NCBI RefSeq assembly: GCF_050389775.1
Contig: NZ_CP177144.1
Span: forward strand, 1,612,001-1,676,000
DNA from: Marinibacterium sp050389775
Lineage (GTDB): Bacteria; Pseudomonadota; Alphaproteobacteria; Rhodobacterales; Rhodobacteraceae
DNA length: 64,000 nucleotides
Direction of reading: 5' to 3'
The notes below the pieces were generated by a model, which saw only the letters and a list, made by a program, of their open reading frames with translations, had not been told where the DNA came from and made no database searches. The translations under genes and the position numbers were made by a program. Positions within the stretch are counted from its first letter, which is position 1, and each line of letters opens with the position of its first letter. Positions 24,486 through 33,640 of the stretch are shown one piece after another.

Positions 24486-24558
24486 TGGGCGCGACCCGAT
24501 CCGCCCGACGGCACGGCGCGAAGTACCGTCCGATTGTTCAAGGTGAAAGGAGCCCTCG

Positions 24559-24756
24559 ATGAGCGCGTTCATCAATGGCTTGGCAAGGTTCCGGCGCGGG
24601 CCGTGGGAAATGCTGGCCTCGGTCCTGATCGGCATCGGTGTGGTCATGCTGATGCAGCCCTGGGTGCTGATCCTTTATACCTATTCCTTTGCCGTGACGC
24701 TGACCGGCACGGTGATGTTCCTTGTCGTCAGCCATTTCCCGGAGGACGACAGATGA
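24559..24756 (+). CDS. Small two-helix membrane protein in the ABC operon
   Basis: A 65-residue protein with AAAGGAG 7 bases before its ATG. Residues about 17-33 (MLASVLIGIGVVMLMQP) and 36-59 (VLILYTYSFAVTLTGTVMFLVVSHF) are hydrophobic, giving one or two membrane helices; the start MSAFINGLARFRRGP is basic and probably cytoplasmic. No family is recognised. Its place between permease and ATPase genes recalls GlpU, a small membrane protein of the rhizobial glycerol importer, which also uses two ATPases, but sequence similarity to GlpU is not claimed. The stop overlaps the next gene's ATG. Confidence 0.8.
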   Translation: MSAFINGLARFRRGPWEMLASVLIGIGVVMLMQPWVLILYTYSFAVTLTGTVMFLVVSHFPEDDR

Positions 24757-25145
24757 GCCCCGAGGTGCGCGCGGCCTATGACGCGATGACCGAGCCGGCC
24801 AGGGGCCGGGCGCTGGCCCTGCGCGACCTGGTGCTGCGGGTGGCCGCGGCCGAGGGCATCGTGCTGGACGAAACGCTGAAATGGGGCGAGCCGGCCTACC
24901 TGCCGGGGCGGGGCGGCACGACCCTGCGCATCGGGATCGACAAGGCGGGGGGCGATCTCAGGCTTCTGGTCAATTGCCGGACCTCGCTGGTCGCACAATG
25001 GCGCGAGATGTTCGGCAGCAACCTGCACTGCGAGGGCAACCGGGCCGTGCGGGTCGACAGGGACACCGACGAGGGCGCGCTGGCGATCTGCATCGCCATG
25101 GCGCTGACCTATCACCAGGCCAGGGGGAAGGCGGCACATGGCTGA
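24753..25145 (+). CDS. DUF1801-domain protein
   Basis: A 130-residue cytoplasmic protein starting at an ATGA overlap, with GGAGG about 8 bases upstream. The pattern ETLKWGEPAYLP followed by LRIGIDKAGGDLRLLVNCRTSLVAQWREMF is that of the DUF1801 (YdhG-like) fold; function of the family is unknown. It overlaps the following ATPase gene by 8 bases, so it is translated as an integral part of the transporter operon, which is unusual for DUF1801 proteins. A role as accessory or small-molecule sensor for the importer is only a guess. Confidence 0.85.
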   Translation: MSPEVRAAYDAMTEPARGRALALRDLVLRVAAAEGIVLDETLKWGEPAYLPGRGGTTLRIGIDKAGGDLRLLVNCRTSLVAQWREMFGSNLHCEGNRAVRVDRDTDEGALAICIAMALTYHQARGKAAHG

Positions 25146-26235
25146 GATCGTCATCGAGAACCTGCGCAAGGAATTCGGCGATTTCACCGCCGTGCAATCC
25201 TCGTCCTTCCGGATCGAGGATGGCGAGTTCTTCATGCTGCTGGGTCCGTCGGGTTGCGGCAAGACGACAACGTTGCGGATGATCGCGGGGCTGGAATTGC
25301 CGTCGTCGGGCCAGATCTACATCGATGGCGAGGAGGTGGCCCGCAAGCCGGCCAGCGAGCGCGACATTGCCTTTGTCTTCCAGATGTTCGCGCTTTACCC
25401 GCATATGAACGTGCGCCGGAACATGTCCTATCCGCTGGTCTGCCAGGGCATGCCCCGGGCCCGGGTGCGGGCCAAGGTGGCCGAGGTGGCGGCGATCCTG
25501 GGCATCGAGGACATCCTCGACAAGCCCGTGGGCGGCCTGTCCGGGGGCGACCGCCAGCGGGTGGCGCTTGGCCGGGCCATCGTGCGCGAGCCCAAGGCCT
25601 TCATGATGGACGAACCGCTGGGCGCGCTGGATGCCGAGTTCCGCGAACACATGGCCGAGGAGCTGCGCGCGCTGCATGACCGGATGGGCGCCACGACGGT
25701 CTATGTCACCCATGACCAGCTGGAAGCCATGCAGATGGGCGACAAGATCGTGGTCATGAACCATGGCGTCATCGAGCAATTCGGCACGCCGCAGGACATC
25801 TATGACAAGCCGGCCACGCGCTTCGTGGCCGATTTCATTGGCTCGCCACCGATGAACTTCCTGTCCTTCCAGGGGGCCATCGCCCCGGGTGACCAGGCCG
25901 TGCGGATGCAGGGCGTGGACTTGGGCGTGCCTCGGGCACAGGCCGGTTTCCAGGGCGAGATGCTCTTTGGCATCCGGCCCGAACATGTGCGTTTCGACGA
26001 TGGCGGGGCCTGGCGCGGGCGGGTGCTGGCCTCCGAATACCTGGGCACGACCCAGATCGTGACGCTGGACAGCGCGGCCGGGCCGATCAAGCTGCGCGCG
26101 CCGTCGGACCAGCGCGTCGCGCCGGGCGAAACCGTCGGGCTGAATTTTGACGCGCGCACGGTGACGCTGTTCGACGGCAGCTCGGGCCGGGCGCTGGTCT
26201 CTGAACTGAACGCGGGGGTGCTGGACCATGGCTGA
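25138..26235 (+). CDS. ABC transporter ATPase, MalK/UgpC type (first of two)
   Basis: A 365-residue sugar-type ATPase. Walker A GPSGCGKT (about 36-43), Q-loop VFQMFALYPHMNV, signature LSGGDRQR (about 135; Asp where Gln/Glu is usual), Walker B AFMMDEPLGALD, switch VTHDQLEAM, then a C-terminal TOBE regulatory region (FGIRPEHVRF). Overlaps its upstream and downstream neighbours by 8 bases each. Since a second distinct ATPase follows, a heterodimer on a MalFG-type permease pair is likely. Confidence 0.94.
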   Translation: MAEIVIENLRKEFGDFTAVQSSSFRIEDGEFFMLLGPSGCGKTTTLRMIAGLELPSSGQIYIDGEEVARKPASERDIAFVFQMFALYPHMNVRRNMSYPLVCQGMPRARVRAKVAEVAAILGIEDILDKPVGGLSGGDRQRVALGRAIVREPKAFMMDEPLGALDAEFREHMAEELRALHDRMGATTVYVTHDQLEAMQMGDKIVVMNHGVIEQFGTPQDIYDKPATRFVADFIGSPPMNFLSFQGAIAPGDQAVRMQGVDLGVPRAQAGFQGEMLFGIRPEHVRFDDGGAWRGRVLASEYLGTTQIVTLDSAAGPIKLRAPSDQRVAPGETVGLNFDARTVTLFDGSSGRALVSELNAGVLDHG

Positions 26236-27223
26236 GGTGATCCTGGACGGCGCGACCAAACGGTTCGGCGCGACGCTGGCCCTGGATGCGGTGGGCATGG
26301 AAGTGCCCGACGGGGCCTTTGTCGTGCTGCTCGGCCCGACGGGGGCGGGCAAGACGACAACGCTGCGGGTGATCTCGGGGCTGGAAACGCTGGATGCGGG
26401 CGACATCCGCATCGGCGGCCGGTCGGTGCTGCGCGACACGCCGGCACAGCGCAACGTGGCCATGGTGTTCCAGCAATATTCGCTCTACCCGCATCTGTCG
26501 GTGCGCGAGAACCTGGCCTTTCCGTTGCGCTCGCCGATCCTGCGCACGCCCGAGGCCGAGATCGCGCGCAAGGTGGGCGAGGTGGCCGAGGTGCTGCACA
26601 TTGCCCACAAGCTGGACAACAAGGCGACCGAATTGTCGGGCGGCGAGATGCAGCGGGTGTCGATCGGCCGGGCGCTGGTGCGCGATCCGGCCGTGCACCT
26701 GATGGACGAACCGCTGTCGAGCCTGGATGCCAAGCTGCGGTCGGACCTGCGCGTCGAGCTCAAGCGCATCCAGTCGGCGCTGGGGGCGACGATGCTCTAT
26801 GTCACCCATGACCAGGTCGAGGCGATGACCATGGCGACCCATGTGGGCGTTCTGGATCACGGGCGGTTGGTCCAGTTCGGCACCCCGCGCGAGATCTACG
26901 AGAACCCGGTCAGCCTCTACGTGGCCAGCCGGCTGGGCCTGCCGCGGATCAATGCGCTGCCGGCCGGGGTGTTTCCCGGGGCGCCCGACGGGGCGCGGAC
27001 GATCGGGCTGCGGCCCGAACACCTGGTGCAGGGCGAGGGCCAGGAAGGCGAGGTCATGCGGATCGAGCACCTGGGCGACCAGACCCGGCTGCACCTGCGG
27101 CTGGCCGGCCATGACATCGTGACGCTGACGGATGTGCACAGCGCGCTGGCGCCGGGGGACCGGCTGGCGGTGCGCCCGCGCAATGCGCTTTACTTCGATG
27201 CCGCGGGGGCGCGGATCGGCTGA
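26228..27223 (+). CDS. ABC transporter ATPase, MalK/UgpC type (second of two)
   Basis: A 331-residue ATPase with Walker A GPTGAGKTT (about 37-45), VFQQYSLYPHLSV, signature LSGGEMQR, MDEPLSSLDAKLR, VTHDQVEAMTMA and a shorter TOBE tail (IGLRPEHLVQGEG). It differs clearly from the preceding ATPase, so the pair is not a recent duplication. It starts inside the end of the upstream gene and is followed after 12 bases (with GGGGAGAG) by the dihydroxyacetone kinase gene. Confidence 0.94.
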   Translation: MAEVILDGATKRFGATLALDAVGMEVPDGAFVVLLGPTGAGKTTTLRVISGLETLDAGDIRIGGRSVLRDTPAQRNVAMVFQQYSLYPHLSVRENLAFPLRSPILRTPEAEIARKVGEVAEVLHIAHKLDNKATELSGGEMQRVSIGRALVRDPAVHLMDEPLSSLDAKLRSDLRVELKRIQSALGATMLYVTHDQVEAMTMATHVGVLDHGRLVQFGTPREIYENPVSLYVASRLGLPRINALPAGVFPGAPDGARTIGLRPEHLVQGEGQEGEVMRIEHLGDQTRLHLRLAGHDIVTLTDVHSALAPGDRLAVRPRNALYFDAAGARIG

Positions 27224-27235
27224 GGGGAGAGACGG

Positions 27236-28870
27236 ATGACCCAGTTCATCAACACGCGCGAGGCGCTGGTGACGCAGGCGATCGACGGTGTCCTGCGGAC
27301 CGGCGGCGGGCGGCTGGCCCGGCTGGACGGCTATCCGCATGTCAAGGTCGTGCTGCGCACCGATTGGGACAAGTCCAAGGTGGCGCTGGTCTCGGGCGGC
27401 GGATCGGGCCACGAGCCGGCCCATGCGGGCTTTGTCGGCCAGGGCATGCTGACGGCGTCGGTCTGCGGCGAGGTCTTCGCCTCGCCTTCGGTCGATGCGG
27501 TGCTGGCCGGGATCCTGGCGGTGACGGGCAAGGCCGGGTGCCTGCTGATCGTCAAGAATTACACCGGAGACCGGCTGAATTTCGGGCTGGCGGCCGAACG
27601 GGCACGGGCGCAGGGGCTGAAGGTGGCGATGGTGGTGGTCGATGACGATGTCGCCCTGCCGGACCTGCCCCAGGCCCGGGGCGTGGCCGGCACGCTCCTT
27701 GTCCACAAGATCGCCGGGGCGCTGGCCGACCAGGGTGCGGATCTCGACCAGGTCGCGGCGGCCGCCCGGCGGGTGATCGGGGGCGTGGTGTCGATCGGCA
27801 TGTCGCTGGATACCTGCACCCTGCCGGGCTCGCCCAAGGAAGAGCGCATCCCGCCCGGCAAGGCCGAGCTGGGCCTGGGCATCCATGGCGAGGCCGGGGT
27901 GGAACAGGTGGATTTCACCGATGCCCGCGAGGCCGTCGAGATGGTGGTCGACCGGTTGGCGCCCAGGATGGGACCGGGGCCGCACGTGGCGCTGCTGAAC
28001 AATCTCGGCGGGGCGACCCCGCTGGAAATGGCGGTTCTGGCCGACGAGCTGATCGGGTCGCGGATCGCCGACCGGATCCGCTGGATGGTCGGGCCGGCGC
28101 CGATGATGACCTCGCTCGACATGCAGGGGTTCAGCGTGTCGCTGATGCCCGTCAGCCAGGCCGACGAGGCCGCGCTGAGCGCGCCGGCCGCGCCCTGGGC
28201 CTGGCCCGGCTGCCTGGCGGTCGGGCCGGTGTCGGTGCTGCCGCTGCCGGACGGGCTGACCCCGATCCAGCCGATGCCCTCGGCCCATGCCGCGACCCGG
28301 GCCTTCATCGACGGCTGTTGCCAGCGGCTGATCGCGGCCGAGGGCGACCTGAACGCGCTGGATGCCAAATCGGGCGATGGCGATACCGGCTCGACCCTGG
28401 CCACGGCGGCCCGCGCCCTGTCGGGCGCGCTGGACCGGCTGCCCCTGGCCGACTTGACCCAGCTCTACCGGGCCATCGGGATCGAGCTGAGCCAGACCAT
28501 GGGCGGGTCTTCGGGCGTGCTGCTGGCGATCTTTTTCGCCGCGGCCGGTGATGCCTCGGCCAGCGGGCGCGATGCCATCGGCGCGCTGTCGGCGGGGTTG
28601 GACCGGGTCATGCAGGTGGGCGGGGCCGGGCCGGGCGACCGCACGATGATCGATGCCCTGGCCCCGGCCCTGGCCGCGCTGCCCGACGGGTTCGCCGCTG
28701 CCGCCACCGCCGCCCGGCAAGGCGCCGACGGAACCGCCCACATCACCCGGGCGCGGGCCGGGCGGGCCAGCTATGTCGGGCAGGACAAGCTGGCCGGGCA
28801 CAATGATCCCGGCGCCGAGGCCGTCGCGCGGCTGTTCGAGCACCTGGCGCGACAGGACCTGCGCCCCTGA
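27236..28870 (+). CDS. Fused dihydroxyacetone kinase (DhaK-DhaL)
   Basis: A 544-residue ATP-dependent kinase. Residues 1-330 are a DhaK domain: SGGGSGHEPAHAGFVGQGML, VKNYTGDRLNFGLAAERA, and GLGIHGEAGVE with His217, the residue that in this family binds the ketose substrate covalently as a hemiaminal. Residues about 350-544 are DhaL with AKSGDGDTGSTLATAA (Asp381 near Mg-ATP) and QTMGGSSGVLLAIFFAAA. Likely products are dihydroxyacetone phosphate, or a phosphate of a related ketose such as erythrulose. As last gene of the importer operon it probably phosphorylates the imported sugar or its oxidation product. Confidence 0.93.
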   Translation: MTQFINTREALVTQAIDGVLRTGGGRLARLDGYPHVKVVLRTDWDKSKVALVSGGGSGHEPAHAGFVGQGMLTASVCGEVFASPSVDAVLAGILAVTGKAGCLLIVKNYTGDRLNFGLAAERARAQGLKVAMVVVDDDVALPDLPQARGVAGTLLVHKIAGALADQGADLDQVAAAARRVIGGVVSIGMSLDTCTLPGSPKEERIPPGKAELGLGIHGEAGVEQVDFTDAREAVEMVVDRLAPRMGPGPHVALLNNLGGATPLEMAVLADELIGSRIADRIRWMVGPAPMMTSLDMQGFSVSLMPVSQADEAALSAPAAPWAWPGCLAVGPVSVLPLPDGLTPIQPMPSAHAATRAFIDGCCQRLIAAEGDLNALDAKSGDGDTGSTLATAARALSGALDRLPLADLTQLYRAIGIELSQTMGGSSGVLLAIFFAAAGDASASGRDAIGALSAGLDRVMQVGGAGPGDRTMIDALAPALAALPDGFAAAATAARQGADGTAHITRARAGRASYVGQDKLAGHNDPGAEAVARLFEHLARQDLRP

Positions 28871-28885
28871 CCGGCCGACGGGTTG

Positions 28886-28949
28886 GATATTTGAAAAGAG
28901 AAAGAAGCAGCAGGGCGCCCTTGCTGCTTCTTTCTCTTCAAAAGTATCC
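28886..28949. terminator. Bidirectional terminator hairpin
   Basis: AAGAGAAAGAAGCAGCA (28896-28912) pairs perfectly with TGCTGCTTCTTTCTCTT (28922-28938), flanked by GATATTT and AAAAGTATC to complete a long stem. It sits between the converging kinase and flavin-monooxygenase genes, where a two-way terminator is expected, and is the same element class as the hairpin at 23419-23497. Confidence 0.8.
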
Positions 28950-28984
28950 CGACGGCCGGTGGACAGCGGCGTGACGCTGCAAGG

Positions 28985-29992
28985 TCAGGCGGCGGCGCTG
29001 CCATCCTGCAGGTCCGCCAGCACGTCGGCCGCGATTTCCAGCGAACGGATCCGCGCTGCATGGTCGTGGATCATCCCCGTGATGATCAGCTCGTCGGGGG
29101 CATGGGCGGCGATGATTTCGCCCAGCTGCCGGCGCACCTGGGCCGGGCTGCCGGTGGCCGAGACCGACAGCGCGGCCTGGACCTGGGCCATGACCGGCGG
29201 CGGGATATGGGCGTCGATGTCCTGCACGGGCCGAGGCAGCTTGCCCGGCCGGCCGGTGCGCAGCCGGGCAAAGGACAACAGCTGCGACGACCGGTGAAAG
29301 GCCGCTTCCTCGTCGGTCTCTGCCGCGCAGACCCCGGCGGCGACCATCACGTGGGGCCGGTCGAGGCTGGCCGAGGGCCGGAAGTTCTCGCGGTAGACAT
29401 GCAGGGCCTCGCTCAGCAGGGTCGGCGCGAAATGCGAGGCAAAGGCATAGGGCAGGCCCAGGTGGGCGGCCAGCTGGGCGCCAAAGAGGGACGAGCCCAG
29501 GATCCAGACCGGGATATGGGTGCCTTCGCCGGGGATCGCCCGGACCGGCTGGGCCGGGTCGCTGTCGCCCAGGAACCCCATCAGCTCGACGACATCCTGG
29601 GGAAAGCTGTCCTCGGGCGCCATGTGGCGGCGCAGCGCCCGGGCCGTGGCCATGTCCGAACCCGGCGCCCGGCCGAGGCCCAGGTCGATCCGTCCGGGAT
29701 GAAGCGTGGCCAGCGTGCCGAAAGTCTCGGCCACCATCAGCGGCGCATGGTTGGGCAGCATGATGCCCCCGGCGCCCACGCGGATCGTCGAGGTGGCCGC
29801 GGCCACCTGGCCGATGACCAGCGCCGTGGCCGCGCTGGCGATGCCCGGCATGTTGTGGTGTTCGGCCAGCCAGTAGCGGTGATAACCCAGCAGTTCGGCA
29901 TGGCGGGCCAGGTCGACCGTGTTGGCCAGGGCATCGGCCACCGTGCCGCCTTCGGGCACGGGCGACAGGTCGAGGAGGGAATAATGCTGCAT
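28985..29992 (-). CDS. LLM-class flavin-dependent oxidoreductase (luciferase-like)
   Basis: A 335-residue TIM-barrel monooxygenase. YHRYWLAEHHNMPGIASAATALVIGQVAAATSTIRVGAGGIMLPNH and LHPGRIDLGLGRAPGSD are the signature stretch of the YhbW/MsnO8 branch of bacterial luciferase-like enzymes, which use reduced FMN and oxygen. The physiological substrate of this branch is generally unknown. It is convergent to the dihydroxyacetone kinase and 59 bases upstream of nothing co-directional except glk, which reads the same strand but lies before it, so a glk-LLM transcript is possible. Confidence 0.9.
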   Translation of the reverse strand: MQHYSLLDLSPVPEGGTVADALANTVDLARHAELLGYHRYWLAEHHNMPGIASAATALVIGQVAAATSTIRVGAGGIMLPNHAPLMVAETFGTLATLHPGRIDLGLGRAPGSDMATARALRRHMAPEDSFPQDVVELMGFLGDSDPAQPVRAIPGEGTHIPVWILGSSLFGAQLAAHLGLPYAFASHFAPTLLSEALHVYRENFRPSASLDRPHVMVAAGVCAAETDEEAAFHRSSQLLSFARLRTGRPGKLPRPVQDIDAHIPPPVMAQVQAALSVSATGSPAQVRRQLGEIIAAHAPDELIITGMIHDHAARIRSLEIAADVLADLQDGSAAA

Positions 29993-30051
29993 CGGGGAAC
30001 CCCTTTCGCAGCCTTACCTATGTGCCCGCCCCGGCGCTGCCAAGTGGCCGG

Positions 30052-31038
30052 TCAGGTGTGACGTTCCGCCAGCCGGTGGGTGGCATAATTGTGGGCGCCC
30101 TTCAGGCCGAAATCGGGATCGCGCAGCAGGTAGAGGTTCATGCCGCGGCGCAGTCCGGTGAACCGGCCGCCCTGGGCAAAGGCTTCGACGAAATCGGCAT
30201 CGAAGAGCCAGGGGTTCTTGGTCGCCACGCCGCCGACGAGAAAGACGCTGTCGGCGCCGGCGGCCAGGCCCAGGTCGCCGGCCAGCCGGGCCAGGTGCGA
30301 CCGGAACACGCCGGCCGCCCGTTCGGCCACCGGCGCCCCGCCGGCCTGGGCGGCGGTCAGCACGCCCTTGGCATCCAGCGCCGGGCCGGTGTCGCCCATC
30401 ACGGCCTGTACCGCGCGGTAGAGGATCGGCAGCCCGGTGCCGGAAAGCATGGCCTCGGATTCGCAGGTCAGCCCGCCGGCAAAGAAGGTTTCCGGCCAGA
30501 GCGTGCGAAAGGCTTCGAAGATCTCGACCTCTTCGCGCGAATTGGGCGCCAGGGCGACATGGCCGCCTTCGCCGGGCAGGGCGGCATGGGCGCCCTCGCG
30601 GAAGACCAGCGTGCCGACACCCAGCCCGGTGCCCGGGCCGATGACCACGTGGATGCCCTCGCCGGCCGGGGCCGGGGCGCCCTGCAGGCACATCAGGTCG
30701 TCGGGCGACACCCGGGCCGTGGCCCAGGCCGCGGCGGCGAAATCGTTGATCAGCCGGGCCTCGGCCGCCCCGGTCACCCGGCGCAGGTCCTCGCCGCAGA
30801 GCGACTTGGCCGCATTGGTCAGCTGGACCCGGTTGTCGGACACCGGCCCGGCCACGGCGGCCACGACCAGTTCGGGTGCCGTGCCCTGGGCCCGGGCAAA
30901 GGCGCCGAAGATCTCGGCCAGCTCGCCCGGCCCGCCGGTCTCATGCTGTTCCGACGCGCGCACGTCATCGCCCTGGAAGGCGCGCAGGCGCAGGTTGGTG
31001 CCGCCGATATCGGCGCAGAGAAGCCAGGGGGTGGTCAT
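30052..31038 (-). CDS. glk: Glucokinase
   Basis: Cytoplasmic ATP:glucose phosphotransferase of 328 residues, the usual length of Glk. Seen are the ATP-binding CADIGGTNLRLRAF, AVAGPVSDNRVQLTN, the substrate loop LINDFAAAAWA, GPGTGLGVGTLV, and LPGEGGHVAL (catalytic Asp/His-bearing region). VFLVGGVATKN is the second phosphate-binding loop. It follows beta-glucosidase by 18 bases and both lie downstream of aglR, so the set converts imported glucosides to glucose 6-phosphate. Confidence 0.95.
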   Translation of the reverse strand: MTTPWLLCADIGGTNLRLRAFQGDDVRASEQHETGGPGELAEIFGAFARAQGTAPELVVAAVAGPVSDNRVQLTNAAKSLCGEDLRRVTGAAEARLINDFAAAAWATARVSPDDLMCLQGAPAPAGEGIHVVIGPGTGLGVGTLVFREGAHAALPGEGGHVALAPNSREEVEIFEAFRTLWPETFFAGGLTCESEAMLSGTGLPILYRAVQAVMGDTGPALDAKGVLTAAQAGGAPVAERAAGVFRSHLARLAGDLGLAAGADSVFLVGGVATKNPWLFDADFVEAFAQGGRFTGLRRGMNLYLLRDPDFGLKGAHNYATHRLAERHT

Positions 31039-31056
31039 GGGTCGGATCCGGTCAGG

Positions 31057-32376
31057 TCAGGTCAGGGCGTTCTGCAAGGCGTGATAGGATGTTTTGGGCG
31101 TGCGCGCCAGCGTGTCGAAATCGACATGCACCAGGCCGAAGCGCTTGTCGTAGCCCAGAGACCATTCGTAATTGTCCAGCAGCGACCAGATGAAATAGCT
31201 CTTGACCGGCGCACCATCGGCAATGGCCTTGCGGACCTGGGCCAGGTGGCTGTCGAGATAGGCGATCCGGGCGGCATCGTCGACGCGCCCGTCGACCAGC
31301 ACATCGGCATTGGCCATGCCGTTCTCTGTGACATGCAGGGGCAGGTCGCCGGTATATTCCCGGGCCGTGCGAGTCAGGAAGTTGTAAAGCCCCTCGGGAT
31401 AGATCTCCCAGCCGACCTGGGTCTTGGGCAGGGGGCCGTCGACCTCGTCGAGCGAGGGCCAGGGGCCGGAATTCGGCGCGATGTTCTTGCGGGTGTAATA
31501 ATTCACCCCGCACCAGTCGAGCGGCGTGCCGATGATGTCGAAATCGTTCTCCCAGCCCTTGGGCATGTGCGGGGCAAAGCCTTCCATGACGTTGTCGGGA
31601 TAGGTCTTGTGAAAGACGCCCGACAGGAAGAACCGGTTGTAATAGCCGTCGTAGAGATCAGCCGCCGCGCGGGCCTCGGGCGTGTCGTCCACGGGGTTGG
31701 CCCATTCCATGTTGAACACCCCGCCGAGGTTCGTCATGCCCAGCCCGCGCATGGTCTCGATGGCCCGGCCATGGGCCAGCAGGACATGGTGCATGGCCCG
31801 GGCGGTGGCGCGGATGTTGCGCAGGCCGGGGGCGTGCAGACCCATGAAATGGCTCAGCCAGCCGACGCACCAGGGCTCGTTGATCGGCGCGGTGGAATAC
31901 ATCCGGTCACCGATGCGCGACATGATGGTCTCGGTGAAATCGGCGAACCAGTTGGCGATGTCGGGGTTGGTCCAGCCGCCCAGGTCGGCCAGGGGCGAGG
32001 GCAGTTCCCAATGGTAGAGCGTGGCGCAGGGTTTCAGCCCGCGCTCCAGCAGGCCATCGGCCAGGCGGTCGTAGAAATCGAGCCCGGCCTGGTTCACCGG
32101 GCCACGGCCTTCGGGCAGGACGCGGGCCCAGGAGGTCGAGAAACGGTAGCAATCCAGCCCGGCGGCGGCGATCAGGTCGAGATCGGCATCCATGCGGTTG
32201 TAATGGTCGCAGGCCACGGCGCCATTCTCGGCGCGCACGACGTTGCCCGGGGTGGCGGCGAAGGTGTCCCAATGGGTCTGGCCGGCGCCGCCGAAGGCAT
32301 GGCCTTCGATCTGGTAGGCCGATGTGGCCGTGCCGAAGAGGAAACCTTGGGGGAAGTCCTGGCGGGTGAATTGCAT
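31057..32376 (-). CDS. Beta-glucosidase, glycoside hydrolase family 1
   Basis: A 439-residue GH1 enzyme without signal peptide. The N-terminal FLFGTATSAYQIEGHAF is diagnostic. The acid/base Glu167 lies in PINEPWCVG and the nucleophile Glu351 in LHVTENGM. CYRFSTSWARVLPEGRGPVNQAGLDFYDRL and YFIWSLLDNYEWSLGYDKRFGLVHVDF complete the family pattern. It hydrolyses beta-glucosides in the cytoplasm to feed glk. Its co-location with alpha-glucoside genes means the locus can handle both anomers, a layout also described for rhizobial agl regions. Confidence 0.95.
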   Translation of the reverse strand: MQFTRQDFPQGFLFGTATSAYQIEGHAFGGAGQTHWDTFAATPGNVVRAENGAVACDHYNRMDADLDLIAAAGLDCYRFSTSWARVLPEGRGPVNQAGLDFYDRLADGLLERGLKPCATLYHWELPSPLADLGGWTNPDIANWFADFTETIMSRIGDRMYSTAPINEPWCVGWLSHFMGLHAPGLRNIRATARAMHHVLLAHGRAIETMRGLGMTNLGGVFNMEWANPVDDTPEARAAADLYDGYYNRFFLSGVFHKTYPDNVMEGFAPHMPKGWENDFDIIGTPLDWCGVNYYTRKNIAPNSGPWPSLDEVDGPLPKTQVGWEIYPEGLYNFLTRTAREYTGDLPLHVTENGMANADVLVDGRVDDAARIAYLDSHLAQVRKAIADGAPVKSYFIWSLLDNYEWSLGYDKRFGLVHVDFDTLARTPKTSYHALQNALT

Positions 32377-32601
32377 GGCGGGGGTCCTTTGTCGGGGCCG
32401 GTGTCGGGGCTTGTATGGTCGGGGCCGATTGGGGGCCGATGTGGGGCTGGGCCGGTCTGGGGGCCTATGTCTGCAGGCCGGCTTGCGGGGCCGTGGTCGG
32501 GCCTTGGTCCTGGCCTCGGTCCGGTGTGGCGTTCGGCCCGTGTTCGGGGCGGTATCGGGGCCGGTGTCCCGGCCTTGGTTGGTGTCGGGGCCGGCGGGAC
32601 G
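32377..32601. repeat. Degenerate GGGGCCG repeats between beta-glucosidase and aglR
   Basis: These 225 bases hold no gene. The plus strand is made of diverged copies of GTCGGGGCCGGTGT (for example at 32391, 32541, 32556 and 32584), giving long G-runs with almost no A. The gap separates the aglR stop from the beta-glucosidase start and must contain the latter's ribosome site (GGACCCCCGCC before the ATG on the minus strand, which is weak). Confidence 0.7.
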
Positions 32602-33633
32602 TCAGGGCCGGTGCGGGGCGGGGCCGGTCGACCGGCCGACCAGCAGCTCGGCTTCGAGCATGCGCTGGCGCGGCGGGTCCTGGGGGGCGTTGATCTGGTC
32701 GACCAGGCATTCGGCGAGGGTTTCGCCGGCCTTGCGGACCGACGAGCGGATGGCGGTGAAGATCGGCACGTCCTGGCCATTCTTGAGATAGCTCAGATCG
32801 TCGTCATGGGTGATGACCGACACGTCGCGGCCCATGGTCAGCCCGGCCTCTTCGATGGCCCGGCGCACGCCGAGTGCCACGATCATCGAAGCCGCCATGA
32901 TCGCCGTGGGCGGGTTGGGCGCGGCCAGTATGGCCCGGGTCTCGGCATAGCCGAAATGTTCGGTCATCTCGTCCGAACGCATCAGCGCCGGGTCGAGGGG
33001 CAGGCCGGCGGCGGCCAGCGCGGCCTCGTACCCGGCCCGGCGGCGGCGGGCGAAATCCATCTGTTCCAACCCGTTGACCAGCGCGATGCGCCGGTGGCCC
33101 AGGTCGATCAGGAACTGGGTGGCATGCTGGAAGGCCCGCTTGTTGTTGACGTCGACAAAGGCATAGGGCTCGGTGATGCCCGTCGAGCGGCCATGCACGA
33201 TGAAGGGCAGGCCGATGCGGTTGAGCAGGGGGATGCGCTGGTCCTCGACCAGCGGGCCCTGCAGGATCACCGCGTCGACGGCGCCGCGGGCGCGGTATTC
33301 GCGGTAGATGTCGCTTTCGTCGGAATCGGGCACGCGGGTGAACATCATGTCATAGCCGAAGCGCGAGAAGGTCTGAGAGGCGCCGGCGACGAAATCGCCG
33401 AAGATCGGGTTGACCATCTCGTGCTGCACCGAGGTCGGGATGACCTGGCCGATCAGCATGGCCCGGCCGGTGGCCAGCCCCTTGGCCCGGCTGTTGGGCC
33501 GGTAATTGTGCCGGCGCGCGGCCTCTTCGACCCGCAGTCGGGTCGCCTCGGACACCTCGGGATAGCCGTTCAGCGCACGGCTGACCGTGGTCTGCGACAG
33601 GCCCAGTTCTTCGGCGAGGGTCTTGAGGTTCAT
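32602..33633 (-). CDS. aglR: LacI-family repressor of the alpha-glucoside locus
   Basis: A 343-residue LacI-type regulator: NLKTLAEELGLSQTTVSRALNGYPEVSEATRLRVEEAA is the helix-turn-helix and hinge, followed by a sugar-sensing domain (LIGQVIPTSVQHEMVNPIFGDFV, DAVILQGPLVEDQRI, GHRRIALVNG). It is divergent from aglE across 257 bases containing two CAAAGCGCTTTG palindromes, one only 7 bases upstream of its own ATG, so autoregulation is likely. The name follows the rhizobial aglR-aglEFGAK arrangement. Confidence 0.93.
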   Translation of the reverse strand: MNLKTLAEELGLSQTTVSRALNGYPEVSEATRLRVEEAARRHNYRPNSRAKGLATGRAMLIGQVIPTSVQHEMVNPIFGDFVAGASQTFSRFGYDMMFTRVPDSDESDIYREYRARGAVDAVILQGPLVEDQRIPLLNRIGLPFIVHGRSTGITEPYAFVDVNNKRAFQHATQFLIDLGHRRIALVNGLEQMDFARRRRAGYEAALAAAGLPLDPALMRSDEMTEHFGYAETRAILAAPNPPTAIMAASMIVALGVRRAIEEAGLTMGRDVSVITHDDDLSYLKNGQDVPIFTAIRSSVRKAGETLAECLVDQINAPQDPPRQRMLEAELLVGRSTGPAPHRP

Positions 33634-33640
33634 CAGCTTT

